Counted from the first letter of the stretch, positions 43,001 to 55,342 are shown. The stretch is 64,000 nt of DNA from Pegea sp. RAD2-039 (GCA_034620365.1 JAQGEQ010000084.1:1984001-2048000); one strand, 5' to 3'. Translations and numbers: made by a program. The notes: generated by a model not told the origin, from the letters alone.

Positions 43001-44420
43001 ATAAAGTAGAAATGTTAGCATCGAGCCCATCGAAGCTGAAGGTTACCACAAAGGGGCTGAAGCTTGACGAGCAATTTATTGATAATAGCAAATTTATCAT
43101 CACTCTTATTCACCTGAGCAGTATCCCTTTTTCTCATAGTTCTTTTATAAGTCTCTGCTTGTCGATAAAACTAAAACTTGAACAACTGTTTTCTTATTTT
43201 TTCAGATTAAAGTTAACTTTTATAATTTCAAAAGATAAAAATCACTTTCTAAAAAAATAACTTTCTAAGAAAAATAATTTTTTAAATTCATTTGAGGTCT
43301 TTCTAGTTTTCTGATGAATAACATAAATAAAACTAGAAAATTTTTTCAACCTCGTACTATTTTCTAAAATTACTATTGGTTTTTTTACCTTAATTTAAAT
43401 GTTTTTTTGTCGCCTTCTTTTATACGTCTTCAGAGGCTATTACAATTAATAATTTTAATAATACGCAGTGCAGTAATAGATTTTTCAGTTAAGTAACCCA
43501 GTCTGTAATCTTCTTCTCGACTTCATCACTAAATCGAAATCAGTCACCACTTTTACAATTAAATTAAAGGATTATGACCTGAGTGATATGTTTACCAGTG
43601 GTATGCAACGCTACCATTTTCTCTACTTATGTTGTATCTTATTTTATTCTCAACTTTATTATGCTTTGCATAATTTTGCCTTTGTAGTGTTCCAATTTTT
43701 TCTCTCTAAACTGCTGATAGTATTTTACTCTTTTTATGGTCTTTCTATATCTATATTTTTCTTTGTTTGCTATAAGAGCTGTATAATTTTGAGAGATTGG
43801 CATCTGGAAGCCACAGTCATGATTCTACATACAGGTAATCCAGGATTTTATTGTGGGTCGGTTTGTTGACGCGAAGATAACAGCAACACCTAGTAGCAAA
43901 AATCCTGATATTACTGAATAAATATGTAGTTTTATCTTTAAGTCAATATTATAAACTTAACCAAGATAATCAAAGATAAAATTATAGTTTATTGTTAACT
44001 AGTTGTAAAAATATAACTAAATTTTTCTGAACTATATTAAACGAGAAATCCTTGTGCTGTATTTAATGAAGTATTTTTAAATACTTTTTTGTTTTAGCAA
44101 TAGTGTTTTCATGAGTCCTTTCAATCATTTAAAAACTTTAAAATCTATTTCTAAAAAAGTTTTACATGTCATACACAGTTTGCCTGTACGAATCTAAAAG
44201 TCACTTTTGACTAAATTATTTTGAATAAAAATTATATACTTTTATAATATCTTAGGAAAATTTTAAATCTTTTTTACCTTATAATAGAATAAAATTTGCA
44301 AGAGCAAGTTATAAATTTAAAAATAGTTTTGTTACGGAATGACGTTCAACCATTTTGTTTAATAATTGCACTTACGTTTCATTTCAATTAAAAAAACAAT
44401 CTCTACAACTTTGTTTATAG
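40042..44420. other. Intergenic region between divergent midnolin and PARP16
   Basis: No conserved gene recognised. Short plus-strand frames at 41795-42007, 42994-43260 and 43588-43869 have no known domain. 42720-42960 contains protein-like but interrupted sequence (EKNSNWYGPVEHVFTFKDQ) that may be a decayed element or pseudogene. Midnolin's upstream flank shows a TTTTAG acceptor-like site 19 nt before its ATG. Confidence 0.45.
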
Positions 44421-46524
44421 TTGAACATTTTTTTAAACTTCTGCTTTTTCCTTGTTGCTGCAAAAAACAAAACATTTCTGACCATCGGGATAAAAACATC
44501 CTTTGTAAGGATGTATTGTTTAGCATGTTTTATAATGCTGTATTTAGCTATAAATGTGATAGTTTAGTGAGACCATTTCCTAATGTATATCGATTAGATG
44601 ACCAGGAAAAAGATTTTGATTCTTTGGTAAATCTTTTTTAGTACTTATTAAGAATCCTCTGGTTTTTTATTCTACTTTTAATATTTTTGAAATATTGCTA
44701 CTTTTTTAGTCAGCAATTCAACTTCTTATTATGTAACTTAAGAATAAATATTGAAGCATAACAGATATAAATGTTTCAAAATTAGTTTAAAATAATAACT
44801 TCTGTAATTTTATAATAATTGTACCTTGATAATAATTAAATCATGATTTAAGTTGATTTGTATCAATTATTTGAATGATGTGTAAATAATTTTAGCGATT
44901 TCAGTAAATTATTTCAAGTACTAAATAGTTTTCCTTTAAATATACAAGTTTTACATTAATAGGATAAGATTAATAAATATTTGGATATTATTATAATCTT
45001 TTAAACTTTAAACAGATACTAATTTAATGATTAATTACAATTTGTATTTAGTTCTTTTCTAAATAAACATATAGTGAAGTAATTAAAATATATATTGATA
45101 AGCTTGGTAATTTTTCAGTTGCATTTTTAGAGACAAGATCTACAAACAGTTGATGGAATTATTAGTGACAACTGGAAGAAAGTAGACAACAATGAAAGAT
45201 TAATCAATCTTGTACAACAAGTTATAAATCCTCTCAAATTTTCATTAAAACAACATCCAAAATCTAAGGTTAATTATATTTACAATAAAGTAGAACTTAA
45301 AACAAACTAATCAGCAAAATGTATTTCTGACCATCTTACACAACAAATGTATAAAAAAGGGGACTTTTTAAGTTGGTGACCTTATGTTTGTGAATTTTTA
45401 AATTATATTTTTTGTAAGTATCTTTTCTAGTTTATTTTTCTATTTTTCTGCTTACTCAGTAGAAAAGCTATCTTTTCAGCCTAGGCGGTTATTCTTCTTT
45501 TTTTTTACTGAATCAGTAAATATTATCAGTTTTTTTGACGCATCAATAAGAAATGAGAAATGAACCACAAATTAATTCCAATTAATTAAAGATTTGTAAA
45601 TTTTATAACTTGATAAAATCAAAGCATCATCTTATTTTCTAAAGTTTTCTTATTTAATAAAATCATATGCTTGGTGATGTAGTGTTGATGTATTGGTGGT
45701 GCTGAGAACTTGTCTGTTACAATCTTTCAATTTGGGTCACCTCTTCAACAATTTATTTGCAGTTCAATTCAATTAGAAGTAAAATATATGGAGATGAATC
45801 AAAAACACCTCTGCCCGACTTCATCTATGAGTTTATGTATAATGAGCAAGAAGAGACTCGCTTCAACAAGATCAGAGGAAACCAACAAGTTTTTCTAGCC
45901 TACCATGGCAGCAAACCTGAAAACTTTTATTCAATTCTAACAAATGGATTACGCAACAACTTAAATAAGGTAAGTGATCATGTGACCAGATAAAAATCAC
46001 AAATCATCTTTCCACAGCAATCACTGTTTGGCGAAGGCATCTACTTGTCCACCAACCTTGAAGTCAGCCTTACATACAGTCCCATGTCCACTAACTGGTC
46101 GGGAAGTCTCCATGGAAACGCTATCAGCTTCATGGCGGTCTGTGAAGTTATCGAACATCCAGATGTCAAATGCTCACGTGACCATATTAAAAGAACTAGT
46201 CACGCAATGACGTCATCAACGACTCGCTCGCGCATCAAAGGCAGTATGGGGGGGGAGGTACCTGACCGCTATTTTGTGGTCCGCAACGACGATTTGCTTC
46301 GACTTCGGTACCTTCTCGTCTACGCCCCAAACGCTCATCAACGATATCTACAGCAGTATCTCTCCGGGGCACCTTTATCACATCACTTCAGTCGTGCGTC
46401 GTTTTGGTCTAGGAATAAATTCGCGATCGCGGTGGCCGCTTATATCGGGTTTTTTGTCATCATTGGCATTCTGCAATCTGATTGGATGAGACGTTTGATT
46501 CGTCATTGGTACAAGCGGCCCTAA
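44421..46524 (+). CDS. PARP16: PARP16, tail-anchored ER mono-ADP-ribosyltransferase
   Basis: ER/nuclear-envelope mono-ADP-ribosyltransferase, in mammals acting on unfolded-protein-response sensors. Exons: about 44421-44626, 45131-45268, 45763-45969, 46018-46524. The first block (FNVYR-type: DSLVRPFPNVYRLDD) and the helical second exon match the N-terminal regulatory domain of PARP16. The catalytic domain shows the H-Y-Y triad: His in LAYHGSKPENF, Tyr in FGEGIYLSTN, and Tyr in DRYFVVRNDDLLRLRYLLVY. A single C-terminal membrane helix (FAIAVAAYIGFFVIIGIL) with a short basic tail marks the tail anchor. The initiator is unresolved: no in-frame ATG exists between the acceptor at 44420 and the conserved block, so a short upstream exon is likely missing. 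Intron 3 is 48 nt. Exon 4 is GC-richer than the flanks. Confidence 0.92.
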
Positions 46525-46625
46525 TTGGCTGAAAGTTTGTCAGCTGAAATTTGCTTGTTTCTCATTTTCATCAACTTAGTTTTCTATCACAACTTTTAAA
46601 TTTAAAAGCCAACCAAAAGATATCT

Positions 46626-46844
46626 AATCAACCAGCAAGCCAACCATCTAACCAGCCAGCAAGCCAACCATCTAACCAACCAGCAAGCCAACGGTCTAAC
46701 CAACCAGTAGACCAACCATCTAACCAGCCAGCAAGCCAACCATCTAACTCTAACCAACCAGTAGACCAACCATCTAACCAGCCAGCAAGCCAACCATCTA
46801 ACTAACCAGCAAGCCAGCCATCTAACCAACCAGTAGACCAACCA
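46626..46844. repeat. 24-bp tandem repeat between PARP16 and ACP6
   Basis: About nine copies of AACCAGCCAGCAAGCCAACC plus ATCT with a common variant containing CAGTAGACC; one 6-bp slip (AACTCT) occurs near 46745. Because 24 is a multiple of three, both strands stay open (NQPASQPS on the plus strand), but no start or splice context supports translation. Confidence 0.95.
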
Positions 46845-46931
46845 TTAGAGAGCTTATTCGGAAACACATTTGATCTTATCTGAATATCGAGCTTCAAACA
46901 ATTTAATATCAAAAAAACTTTTGTAATTAGA

Positions 46932-46937
46932 AATAAA
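46932..46937 (+). terminator. AATAAA, likely PARP16 polyadenylation signal
   Basis: It lies 57 nt upstream of the TTCTTTTCTTCAG acceptor (46994) that precedes the ACP6 ATG. This is the spacing seen between cistrons of trans-spliced operons. Confidence 0.5.
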
Positions 46938-47002
46938 ATTTGAACTTTTTGAATAACGAACTTTTAACAACCTTCTTCACATTCTTTTCTTCAGATGTTA
47001 AG

Positions 47003-48325
47003 ATGATAATTAAACTAATTTTACTGTCACTAGTAATTTTTGTGGCCAATTTTCATCTTTGTCTCGCTGATGAGGATGTCATCTGCGATAGGATGAGTAA
47101 ATCCCTGCATCTGAAGACCTCGCAAATTGTATTACGTCACGGAGCGCGAACTCCTATCTTCACTCCTCAATATTTACGTCTTGATCGTTTTCCGGACCAT
47201 CTGCTTATCCATCCGCCCGACACTTATGTTCCGTACCAGCTAGTCGATGATGCAAGTGATGACGTCATCAGTGATGACGCTTTGCGTGAAGACAACTCAA
47301 ACTATTTTGGTCGCTTGACACAAGAGGGCGCTGTTCAAACGCACACGTGGGTTTGAAGCTGAAAGAGCGATATCGTCATGACAACGATCTGTTGACATCA
47401 GTTGATGAAGTGGAAGTTCATTGCACTAAATGGCGTCGTACCGTTGAATCAGCACGATCGCTGCTAGCAGGTGAGATGATTAATGACGTCATCACCACAG
47501 TCACGTGATTCGAAATTTGAAGGTTTATTTGGTAGTGAAGTGAAGAAGAAGGTCCGAATTCGGATACAAACAGGAAACGCGGAGATGATTGCGCCCCGTT
47601 TCAACTCGTGTCCATTTCTACATCGGGTCTACAACGAGACATGGCAAGACCCAGACCTTGTGGATGGGATACAGCAGTTGGTTGGTCAATCTGGTCATCT
47701 GGACGATCTTCAGAGATTGATCTTTGACAGCGAATGGAAGCAGAACAGATCTTAGGAGTTAATGATGTCAAGATGAAGCTTCCATATCTCCATGACAACA
47801 TCATCTGCTATCAGACGCATGGATTGCTCCCGAATCATCTTAATAATCCTCATCTTAAATTTCTTGCTGAAAAAGCTTCCTGGAAGTTAATGAACCACGG
47901 ATTCAAGCGAGACTCCGATTTCAGGTGATCAACAAAACTATTTTATGACGTCATTCAACTGATGATGACGTAGAAAGAAGATGGTGAAGAAGTCCATTGG
48001 TCGGATGATCAGAAAGATATTGGATCAAATGAAAGATGCAAAAAATCAAAAACTGATCCTTTATTCAACTCATGATACAGCTCTTATTCCTCTTCTTGAT
48101 GTCCTCGGCATCTTCAGTGATCACTGGCCACCTTTCGCTTCCTCCATTGTATTTGAACTTTATCAGAATCTATCCGGGAAAAGGTATGTTCGTGTCCTGT
48201 ACATGATGGAAGAGCAGAAGATTCCTGGATGCTCCTGCAAGATGTGTCCTTTCGAGGAATTCTATTCTATTGTATCACCGTTCGCTGTGACTAAACATGA
48301 GTTCCTCGGACATACTGAGCTCTGA
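47003..48325 (+). CDS. ACP6: Lysophosphatidic acid phosphatase type 6-like histidine acid phosphatase, with a one-base frameshift
   Basis: Histidine acid phosphatase related to ACP6, which removes phosphate from lysophosphatidic acid. Exons: 47003-47470, 47523-47680, 47731-47924, 47974-48325, separated by introns of only 52, 50 and 49 nt. The N-terminus is hydrophobic (IIKLILLSLVIFVANFHLCL), consistent with a signal or targeting peptide. The catalytic RHGARTP is at about residue 45 and the proton-donor HD is in LYSTHDTALIPLL. ESARSLLAGLFG, GIFSDHWPPFA and the Cys pattern near the C-terminus (GCSCKMCP) match ACP6 better than other family members. After LTQEGAVQTHTW the frame stops (TGA 47354-47356), but the expected continuation (GLKLKERY) is present in the next frame. 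One G is apparently missing in the GGG run at 47349-47351. All else is intact, about 390 residues, so sequence error or recent mutation is likelier than old decay. Confidence 0.88.
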
Positions 48326-48356
48326 ATCAACTTTTTTTCTAATTTATTGAAATTTT

Positions 48357-48362
48357 AATAAA
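48357..48362 (+). terminator. AATAAA polyadenylation signal for ACP6
   Basis: Canonical signal 31 nt downstream of the ACP6 stop codon. Confidence 0.7.
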
Positions 48363-50309
48363 GTTCTTTTAGTAAATTATTTTAAAAAGTTTCAGTTTTT
48401 TGCTTTTAAGTTTTTTAGCTGAGTTGTTTGTAATAGTTGCGAGTGAAATAGGAAATCGTGAGATAGATACAAAAGTATTTGAAACATTAAAATAGGTTTT
48501 TAGAAGTTTACAACTTTTATCTTAGAACTTTTAATAATATTTCTAATAAATAAATTTGTCTTAACTTCGATTTAGAATTTTATTTAACTACTAAATTATT
48601 CACTTTTTGTCAGCTCCAAAAAGCTTACAGTTAATTTTATGACTTAAATCTTTAAACTGAAACTTTAAGCTTACCGAGCATCAACAGACCCATAATTGAG
48701 AGACTCAAAGAATATTTGAAATTCTTAAAACCCCTGTAAAAACTGAGCAAACCGAAATTTAATAAAAATATTTTTAGATATTTTAGCTTTTATTTTGATG
48801 TAATATGTTTTTAAGTTAAAGTTATGCAATTAAGTATAAAGTTGAAACTACGATAAACCTATTTATTAACTGACATAGCAGGTATTTTAATTGCCATCTA
48901 ATTATCAAACACTTCATACTAGTGTCACTTTCTTTTTCAATCTTATTAGGCTTCAAATTATGCAATCTAAAGCTTTTTATAATCATCATGATCGCACCAT
49001 TCAGAGAATTTTTCTAAAATTACTGTAAATTTTGAAGTTACAGAGATAACGATTCAATCTAGTAGTGAATTGAGAATAAAATTTATCTTAGTTTTTATGT
49101 ATACTGAAATTGATATCAAACTTAACCTAGATTCTTAAAAAGTAAGGTTGCATAAATACTGGCCAATTTAACAGTAAGCTAATTTTTTATCAGTTAATGA
49201 GCTCACAACCTAGGGGTATAGACAGAATATTTAAATGAATTAAAGGTCGAATGAATGAAGCAGAAGCTTTAAGCTGCGCAACTAAAAAAATTTATGTTTT
49301 AATTATTATTTGTTATTTCCTTTGATTAAGTAAGTTAACCATGGATCCAGCAGAGTAAGATATCGGAGCAAGATCGTTTTCAAAGTGCCACAGAAAAAGC
49401 TTTATCGTAAGGGACCCATAAAAATTTTCTTTACGATTTAAATTCGATGCTAACAGCACTGAACAAAACATTTACGTTGAAGAATGTCTAAAAATTATTT
49501 TGCTACCATAAAAATATTCATAAAAAATGTTTAAGATGTCAAAGATTTTTTTACACTTATCACTTTAATTACAAGCTTTTTTGGTTTGCAATTATAATAA
49601 CTTCCTAATATAATCTATTCATCTGTTTCAATTTTCCAGCACTTTTCAGTCATAATTTAAAAACACCATTTTGATCTGAAAAGTAAGTTTGTGTAAATCA
49701 CGCAGCTATTAAAAACATTTGTATATTTCTTACTTATTTAAATCAAATATTGCTTTTTATATCCAGATCTTAAACTTTAGCAGATGTACTATATAACAAG
49801 ATGTTTGTTATTAAGTCTTTTTTTAAATCCAATGGTTTATTCTAATACAATATTATAATTATATATTGTTATATACATATTTTGTATTTATTTGGTATAC
49901 TTATAAGTATGATTATCTCACTTTAGAACTGTTTGGAATGAACAATAAAAATAAAATTTTTTTGGAAAATTATCTTAAAAATTAGAATGTTTGTTTTTGT
50001 TATCTATAAATTAAAAAATATATACTTGATCTCTTCCTCAATATTCTGATATAAGCTTTCAATAATAATTTGGTAGTTTTGATTTATAAGGATTATCATT
50101 GTATAATTTTTATAACTTTATAAATGTTAATTTTATACTTTTTAAAAGATTCAAGTTGTTTTAATATTTATTTTTATACTTCTTATAAATATTAATTTCT
50201 AAAAAAAACTTTATTTTTATATTTTTATTACCATTAAAAATCTTTAGTTTTAATTTGTATGTTTATTGAAATCAATCTTTTTTTATATTCAAGGTTTAAA
50301 ATTGTTAAA
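48363..50309. other. AT-rich intergenic region
   Basis: No coding block, repeat array or RNA gene recognised between ACP6 and mL40. It ends with an AAG acceptor-like site at 50291-50293, 16 nt before the mL40 start. Confidence 0.5.
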
Positions 50310-51378
50310 ATGTTTACTCATTTTTGTTTGAAAATTACCCCAAATTATCAAGTTTCACTAATTAGAACTTTTCAAACAAACCCTATTTTTATGGCTGGCT
50401 TTCAAGGCAGTGGAAATGTATCTGGATTAATGAGACAGAATCAAATAGATCGAAAGCAACGTTTAATTAAAAAGATGGAGAAGTTACCAGCTCGAACAAT
50501 TCCGATCCTAGATCATGTCATTCAGAAGACATGGAAATCTCCAGAAAGGTATTCAAGTTTTGAATCAAAAATTTGAAATTTATTTATTCTAGGATGTTAT
50601 AAAATTTCTGTTTAACTTTATCTACCATTTATGACTATTTCTAATCTTTTGATAATGGTAAGTAATTTTGGTAATGGTGGTAAAAGTAGGTATAAAAAGA
50701 CAATTTTAGATTAACTTTTCTTTTACAAGCTTTAGAAGTTGAACATTTTTTTAAGTTTCTAATATTCTCAGAAACTTCAATATTTTAGCTTTTATATTTG
50801 TTAGGATACACTAATATAAAGATTTTAGTTGCAATGTATTATTAAACAATAATTTTACTCTTATTAATCACATGTAGTTGATAAACAATTTGGCTTGCCT
50901 ATAATGTTCATAAATAAGAAAAAGTATGATCAATGATTTCAAACTTATAACGAAAAATGCTTTTTAGGACATTTTTTTTATTTTAAAGTTATATTTCATA
51001 GAAAAAGGATAAATATTCTTCTGACAGAAGAGGAGAATGAACAAAGACAACTTCTTCTTAAGAAATGGGCTGCTTATGTTTTATTTAAGAAAAAAGCAGA
51101 AGAGCAAAGAGTGAAAACTTTGATAGAACAACAGGTTCATTTTCTAAAATCTCTTCAATTCAGTTTAGAAATAATTGTTTTGATTTTTATAGAAAAAAGC
51201 TTTAATGGAATTACAGAAGCTCTCTCCGGCTTTATATGAAGAAGCGGTTAAGGTGGACTTACAAGCAATTCATTTTTCTTGTAGAGGGCCTGTTAAAACC
51301 CTTCCCCGAAAAGCTTACAAGGCCCCTCTTGGTGGGATGCAAACTTTGAAACCTCCATATTTGTTTGATGACGAATAA
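50310..51378 (+). CDS. MRPL40: Mitochondrial large-subunit ribosomal protein mL40
   Basis: Structural protein of the mitochondrial ribosome. Exons: 50310-50548, 51002-51134, 51193-51378; 185 residues. The start at 50310 gives a basic, Ser/Thr-rich amino end (MFTHFCLKITPNYQVSLIRT) fitting a mitochondrial presequence. An upstream in-frame ATG at 50259 lies before the acceptor-like AG and is less likely. Family features are the basic coiled segment RKQRLIKKMEKLPARTIPI, then EENEQRQLLLKKWAAYVLF, the helix ALMELQKLSPALYEEAVK, and a proline/tyrosine C-terminus (PPYLFDDE). These align with the mammalian protein's RALLLKKWSLYK and ALEELQLESPKL blocks. Exon 2 is joined in phase 2. Confidence is high despite the protein's low overall conservation. 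Confidence 0.85.
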
Positions 51379-51501
51379 GCCACTGAATTATCTAATTTTT
51401 TTTAGTATTTATTTTTTCTTGTTTTATTCTTTTAGGTAAAATAATGAATTGTTAAAAGCTCAAGACGATCTATTAAATTCACTTCATATCAAATTCTGTA
51501 C

Positions 51502-51507
51502 AATAAA
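51502..51507 (+). terminator. AATAAA polyadenylation signal for mL40
   Basis: Canonical signal 124 nt after the mL40 stop codon. Confidence 0.6.
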
Positions 51508-51677
51508 ATTATTTATTGTATATGATATAACCTCATATGCTGTGAGTTTGTTAAACAATTTCCATTTAGTTTCTATCTAAGAATTATTAGCCCCAAGAAG
51601 CAGATGAAACTCCATAGTTTCCAACACCTTTTTGTTTTCTTTAGTCGATCCATAGTAAAAATAAAGTTAACAAATAA

Positions 51678-51863
51678 ATGTACTCTAGGTTTGTGAGACA
51701 CAAAATAAATTTACAAAAACGTTTATTATCAGATCATCCTTTAAATGAATTTTTATTGCAAAGTTTTGTATATAAAAAGTTTCATGAAATGCAGAAACGG
51801 CAAGAGAAATGTTATTCACGGTTCAAAAACAGCTTGAAAAATAATGCTAAGAAATTAAGATGA
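51678..51863 (+). CDS. Small basic hypothetical protein downstream of mL40
   Basis: A 61-codon frame (MYSRFVRHKINLQKRLLSDH and onward, ending KNNAKKLR) starts with ATG and is strongly basic with predicted helix. It follows a good T-rich acceptor (TTTTTGTTTTCTTTAG, ending 51644), 34 nt before the ATG, and sits on the same strand as mL40. It could be a second cistron, a terminal exon, or chance. No family recognised. It converges on the ZNF318-like gene, whose stop lies 71 nt away on the other strand. Confidence 0.35.
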   Translation: MYSRFVRHKINLQKRLLSDHPLNEFLLQSFVYKKFHEMQKRQEKCYSRFKNSLKNNAKKLR

Positions 51864-51933
51864 CAAAATTTAAAATTAAATAAAACTTCAAATGACGACA
51901 TAGAGGATTAGATTAAAGTCGACTTAATAATGA

Positions 51934-54900
51934 TCACAAATCATTTTCAGAGAGGTAGATATTATCACTTATCAATGAGAAAGCCTCACTTTCATCAGAT
52001 TGTGAAAATGATTCATCATTATTTTTAGAATAATATTCTCCAGAAAGTCTTCTAGATGAATCAACGTTTTTTGGCAAGTTAGATTCCAGAAGAGATGATT
52101 TGTCACAATTAATATATGATCCAGAAGCACTTCTTGGGCAGTGATTGGTTTTCAAAATTTGATCAGAATAACAATTTAACGAATTTTCATCACATTTTTG
52201 ACGGCGTGATTTCCTGGAATAAAATTGATGATTGGACGAATCTGTACTTTTGCGCGGGCAGTAATTTCTTTTCTTCAGTGGCTTATAAGGGTGACGAGAT
52301 GAGTTTAGATTGCTTTTTGTTGAATAATACTTATTAAAAGACGGCTTGAATTGATAATCAGAAGATCTCAAACTGCTTTTGGAGGTTCGAGATACCAATG
52401 ATGAATCGTAATCTTTTTTGAAATCAGATCGAGAGCTATATCTTAAATGCGAAGGTTTATACCGCAAATATTTATGAGGATGTCTTTTAGGAGGAGATCT
52501 ACTGGAGTGATTTCTGCTATTTGTTCGATAATTTGAGATATTTTTATCTGGTGAAATAGATAAACGATCACAGCTGTCATCAACCAGCTGTCGACTTGTA
52601 TCTGATTCTTTGTGGCTCATAAGATTCAAACTATTTATATCAAGTCCTTTCATTAAGCCTTGAATAAATTTTTCTTGTTTGAGGGCAATATCAGGAAATT
52701 CTACCCCAGTAGAAGCATTTGAAGGACTGGAACAGGAAATCTCATATGAAGAGTGTTTTGTTTTTTCAATCGATTTCTGAAAACAAATTGAAATGTTATA
52801 GATTTTAAAAAAAGGACAATTAATAAATATTGAAATATTTTAAAAATAGCATGGTGATCATGTATTAGTAAAAGCTGAGGTAATTTATGTCAAGCAACTA
52901 ATTTTATCACAAATCTAATTTTCTCAAAAAAATTATTTTGGGCTAATGACTAATTGCTCAAGAGTTTAAAATATTACTGATTTAAAACAATTTGAAAAAA
53001 AAAACTTATTTTTATACCAGCTACTTCAAATATTAATTTAAAAATTAAACAAAATAATAAAATTATTCGAATTCTTAAAAGCTTTTATATTTTCTAAGAT
53101 TTTTATCAACTAACTTTATCAGCTTCCAAAACCTTACAGTTGTTTATTTAATTTTTAATAATTAAAAAAGTTTATAATAAAAATATTCATTACCAAGTTC
53201 ATGAAAAATGTTAAAAAAAACTTTCAACAAATCAAAAACTCAGAATTTTATAGTGAATCATAAGTAAAAAATTACAATTTATGACTAATAATAAAATTTT
53301 GCTTTCACGATATATGTCAAAGGTGGAATTGAAAATTTAAAGTTCTGAATCTTATTACATTTTGAAGAGAATTAAAAAATAAATTCATATTTTTTACCAG
53401 ATAGTTTTCATTGTGAGTTCTACTTAATAAATGCTCTTCTGCAGCCTGCAAATCTCCACAAAAGAGCTCACACAAGGAACAGAAAAATCCTTTTACAGGG
53501 ATCATTGAATTCACTCCTAAAAAGATAAATTGTTTGAAACTGTTCAAATGAAAACACAAACAATAAAATCTACCTTGTAATGGTAAGGACCAGGTATCTG
53601 GAAATATTTTCCCGTTTACATGTTGATTGGAACCAGCAGTCCATGGTTTGTGTGTTTTATTCATAAACTATAAAAAATGGATTAAAAGACTAACATATCA
53701 CTAAAAAGGAATATTTTTTAACAGTTGTTTTAAAAAGTTTTGACTACTTGCAGAAAATTACAATTTAGAGTAACAGGTACAACATAAAAGAAAAATTTTT
53801 TGATTACTGTATGGTGTATTTGTAAGTGAAGATGGATCAAGAACTGTGTGACATCTTTAAAATGATCATTACATATCTCACAGAAATGGTTCCCGCCATC
53901 ACCATAACTAGTTTTCTCATAAAATTGAAAATCCAAAACATTTTCAATCTGTGAAAATCAATTATTTCAAATATAAATTGTTTTTCTTCTAATATCAAAA
54001 TATTTTTGAAATAAACCAAATATTTTAGATTTATTTCTTTGAAATAAAATAAATGTTACTTTGATTATTATCAATAAAATTTGAAATCTTACAGAAGTTT
54101 CATTCTTATCTTTTATTTTCTCCTTAAATCCACCAAGAGATTTTTGAACTGTTTCAAGACAAGCTTCATATGATGACTATAAAGTAGAAAAAATGAAATA
54201 TTGTTTATTTTTCATAAACATTTTGTCATACTGTATGGAATTTGAAAAAATAAACTTAGATAGAAAAGTAAATGCAAAAAGTCACTCACCAAAAATGTTT
54301 TAACATTTTCAAGTTCCTTTTTTTTATCAGCTTTGGATTCAATCTCAGCTATCAGTTTTTCCTTAATTTTTCTTGAAGACATAATTTGATACTTTAAAAA
54401 GTTTAACACAACAAAGCATTTTTCTACAGCTCCAATTGACTCATTTAAACCAATTTCATGTAACATATCATCAGGAGTATTTCTGTGATCTATAAGTACT
54501 GGCACTGAACTAAACTGGGATAAACTTTGTTGATTACCTTTTTTCTTATCATCAACCATAAAATTAGGATTTGAACTAAAAATTTTGTTATTTGGTTTCT
54601 TTGTAAGTTCTTTTAAATAGCTCTCTGCAGTCATATCCTTGAATCCTACAGCTTCAAGGACCTTAACCAATTCTTCTTTGGTAAATCCTCCTGGTGTAAC
54701 TATATCATATGATTCTTTACTTGAAACCTTATCATTTTTCATACTTTTATCAGAACTTATATTTTCATGAGACTTTTCTTCATTAGACTCATTGCAAATC
54801 ATTTTGACTTCTGTTGTTTCAACTTCTTTATCAGCAAGAACATCTTTGGAGGTTACAATAATATCACCATCACTAAGAGGATCCTGAATAATATTTTTTG

Positions 54901-55342
54901 AATTATCTAGTATACTCAAACAAGCTGGTTTTCTAACTGAACATTCACAATTTTTATCAAAATTCTCTGACCAGACAGAGAATTCTCTTGTGATTCGATT
55001 AAACTGATCTTCAAAATCATGCAATGAAGTCTTCTTCATACGCTTAAATAATGATTGTTTAACAGCATCACTTACAAAGTCTGCGTGGGAATCTTTATTG
55101 CTAAAAGTATGTTTTTTCTCTTCATCTTTTTCATGGACTTGGCTGACACACACACTGGGATTAACATTAGTGAAAGGAACAACATTTTGAAGATCTTTAT
55201 GTAAACTTGTATCTTTAGCAGCAATATCACTATTAATTGATTGAATAACTTCGTTTTGATCTGTTTTTTTTGGGGCTGAAAATAATTTGTCTTCTTCTGA
55301 GTTAAATATATACTTTTTTAAATGTAGCTTTTTAAAAGCCAT
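51934..55342 (-). CDS. ZNF318: ZNF318-like zinc-finger protein
   Basis: Six exons on the minus strand: 55342-54290, 54176-54093, 53948-53808, 53667-53574, 53516-53398, 52776-51934; 777 residues, all phases consistent. The long first exon encodes an acidic, Ser/Lys-rich region without a known domain, ending in a Lys/Glu-rich helix. Then come two matrin/U1-type C2H2 fingers. The first, GGNHFCEICNDHFKDVTQFL with HLHLQIHHT, is followed by a conserved KPWTA. The second is SMIPVKGFFCSLCELF with HLLSRTHNENYL. This pair, its spacing and the PW motif match vertebrate ZNF318, a nuclear RNA-processing factor (regulator of IgD splicing in B cells). The C-terminal exon is Ser/Arg/Tyr/His-rich (for example SSRSPPKRHPHKYLRYKPSH), consistent with a nuclear RNA-associated protein. 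The ortholog name is well supported; an equivalent function is inferred. Confidence 0.82.

Noticed and set aside
41795..43869. Three plus-strand open frames as genes
   Set aside because: Short, without conserved motifs or convincing splice borders. At most decayed element fragments.
46602..46841. Trp/Leu-rich membrane protein on the minus strand
   Set aside because: It is purely a translation of the 24-bp tandem repeat, with no start or splice context.
47681..47730. A second apparent frameshift in ACP6 (frame ending in a stop at 47753-47755)
   Set aside because: A 50-nt intron (TTG|GTTGGT ... GACAG|CGA) restores phase and homology to ACP6, so no mutation is needed.
47003..48325. Identification as PXYLP1 (xylose phosphatase) or prostatic-type acid phosphatase
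   Set aside because: The C-terminal blocks (GIFSDHWPPFA, GCSCKMCP) and LLAGLF match ACP6 better.
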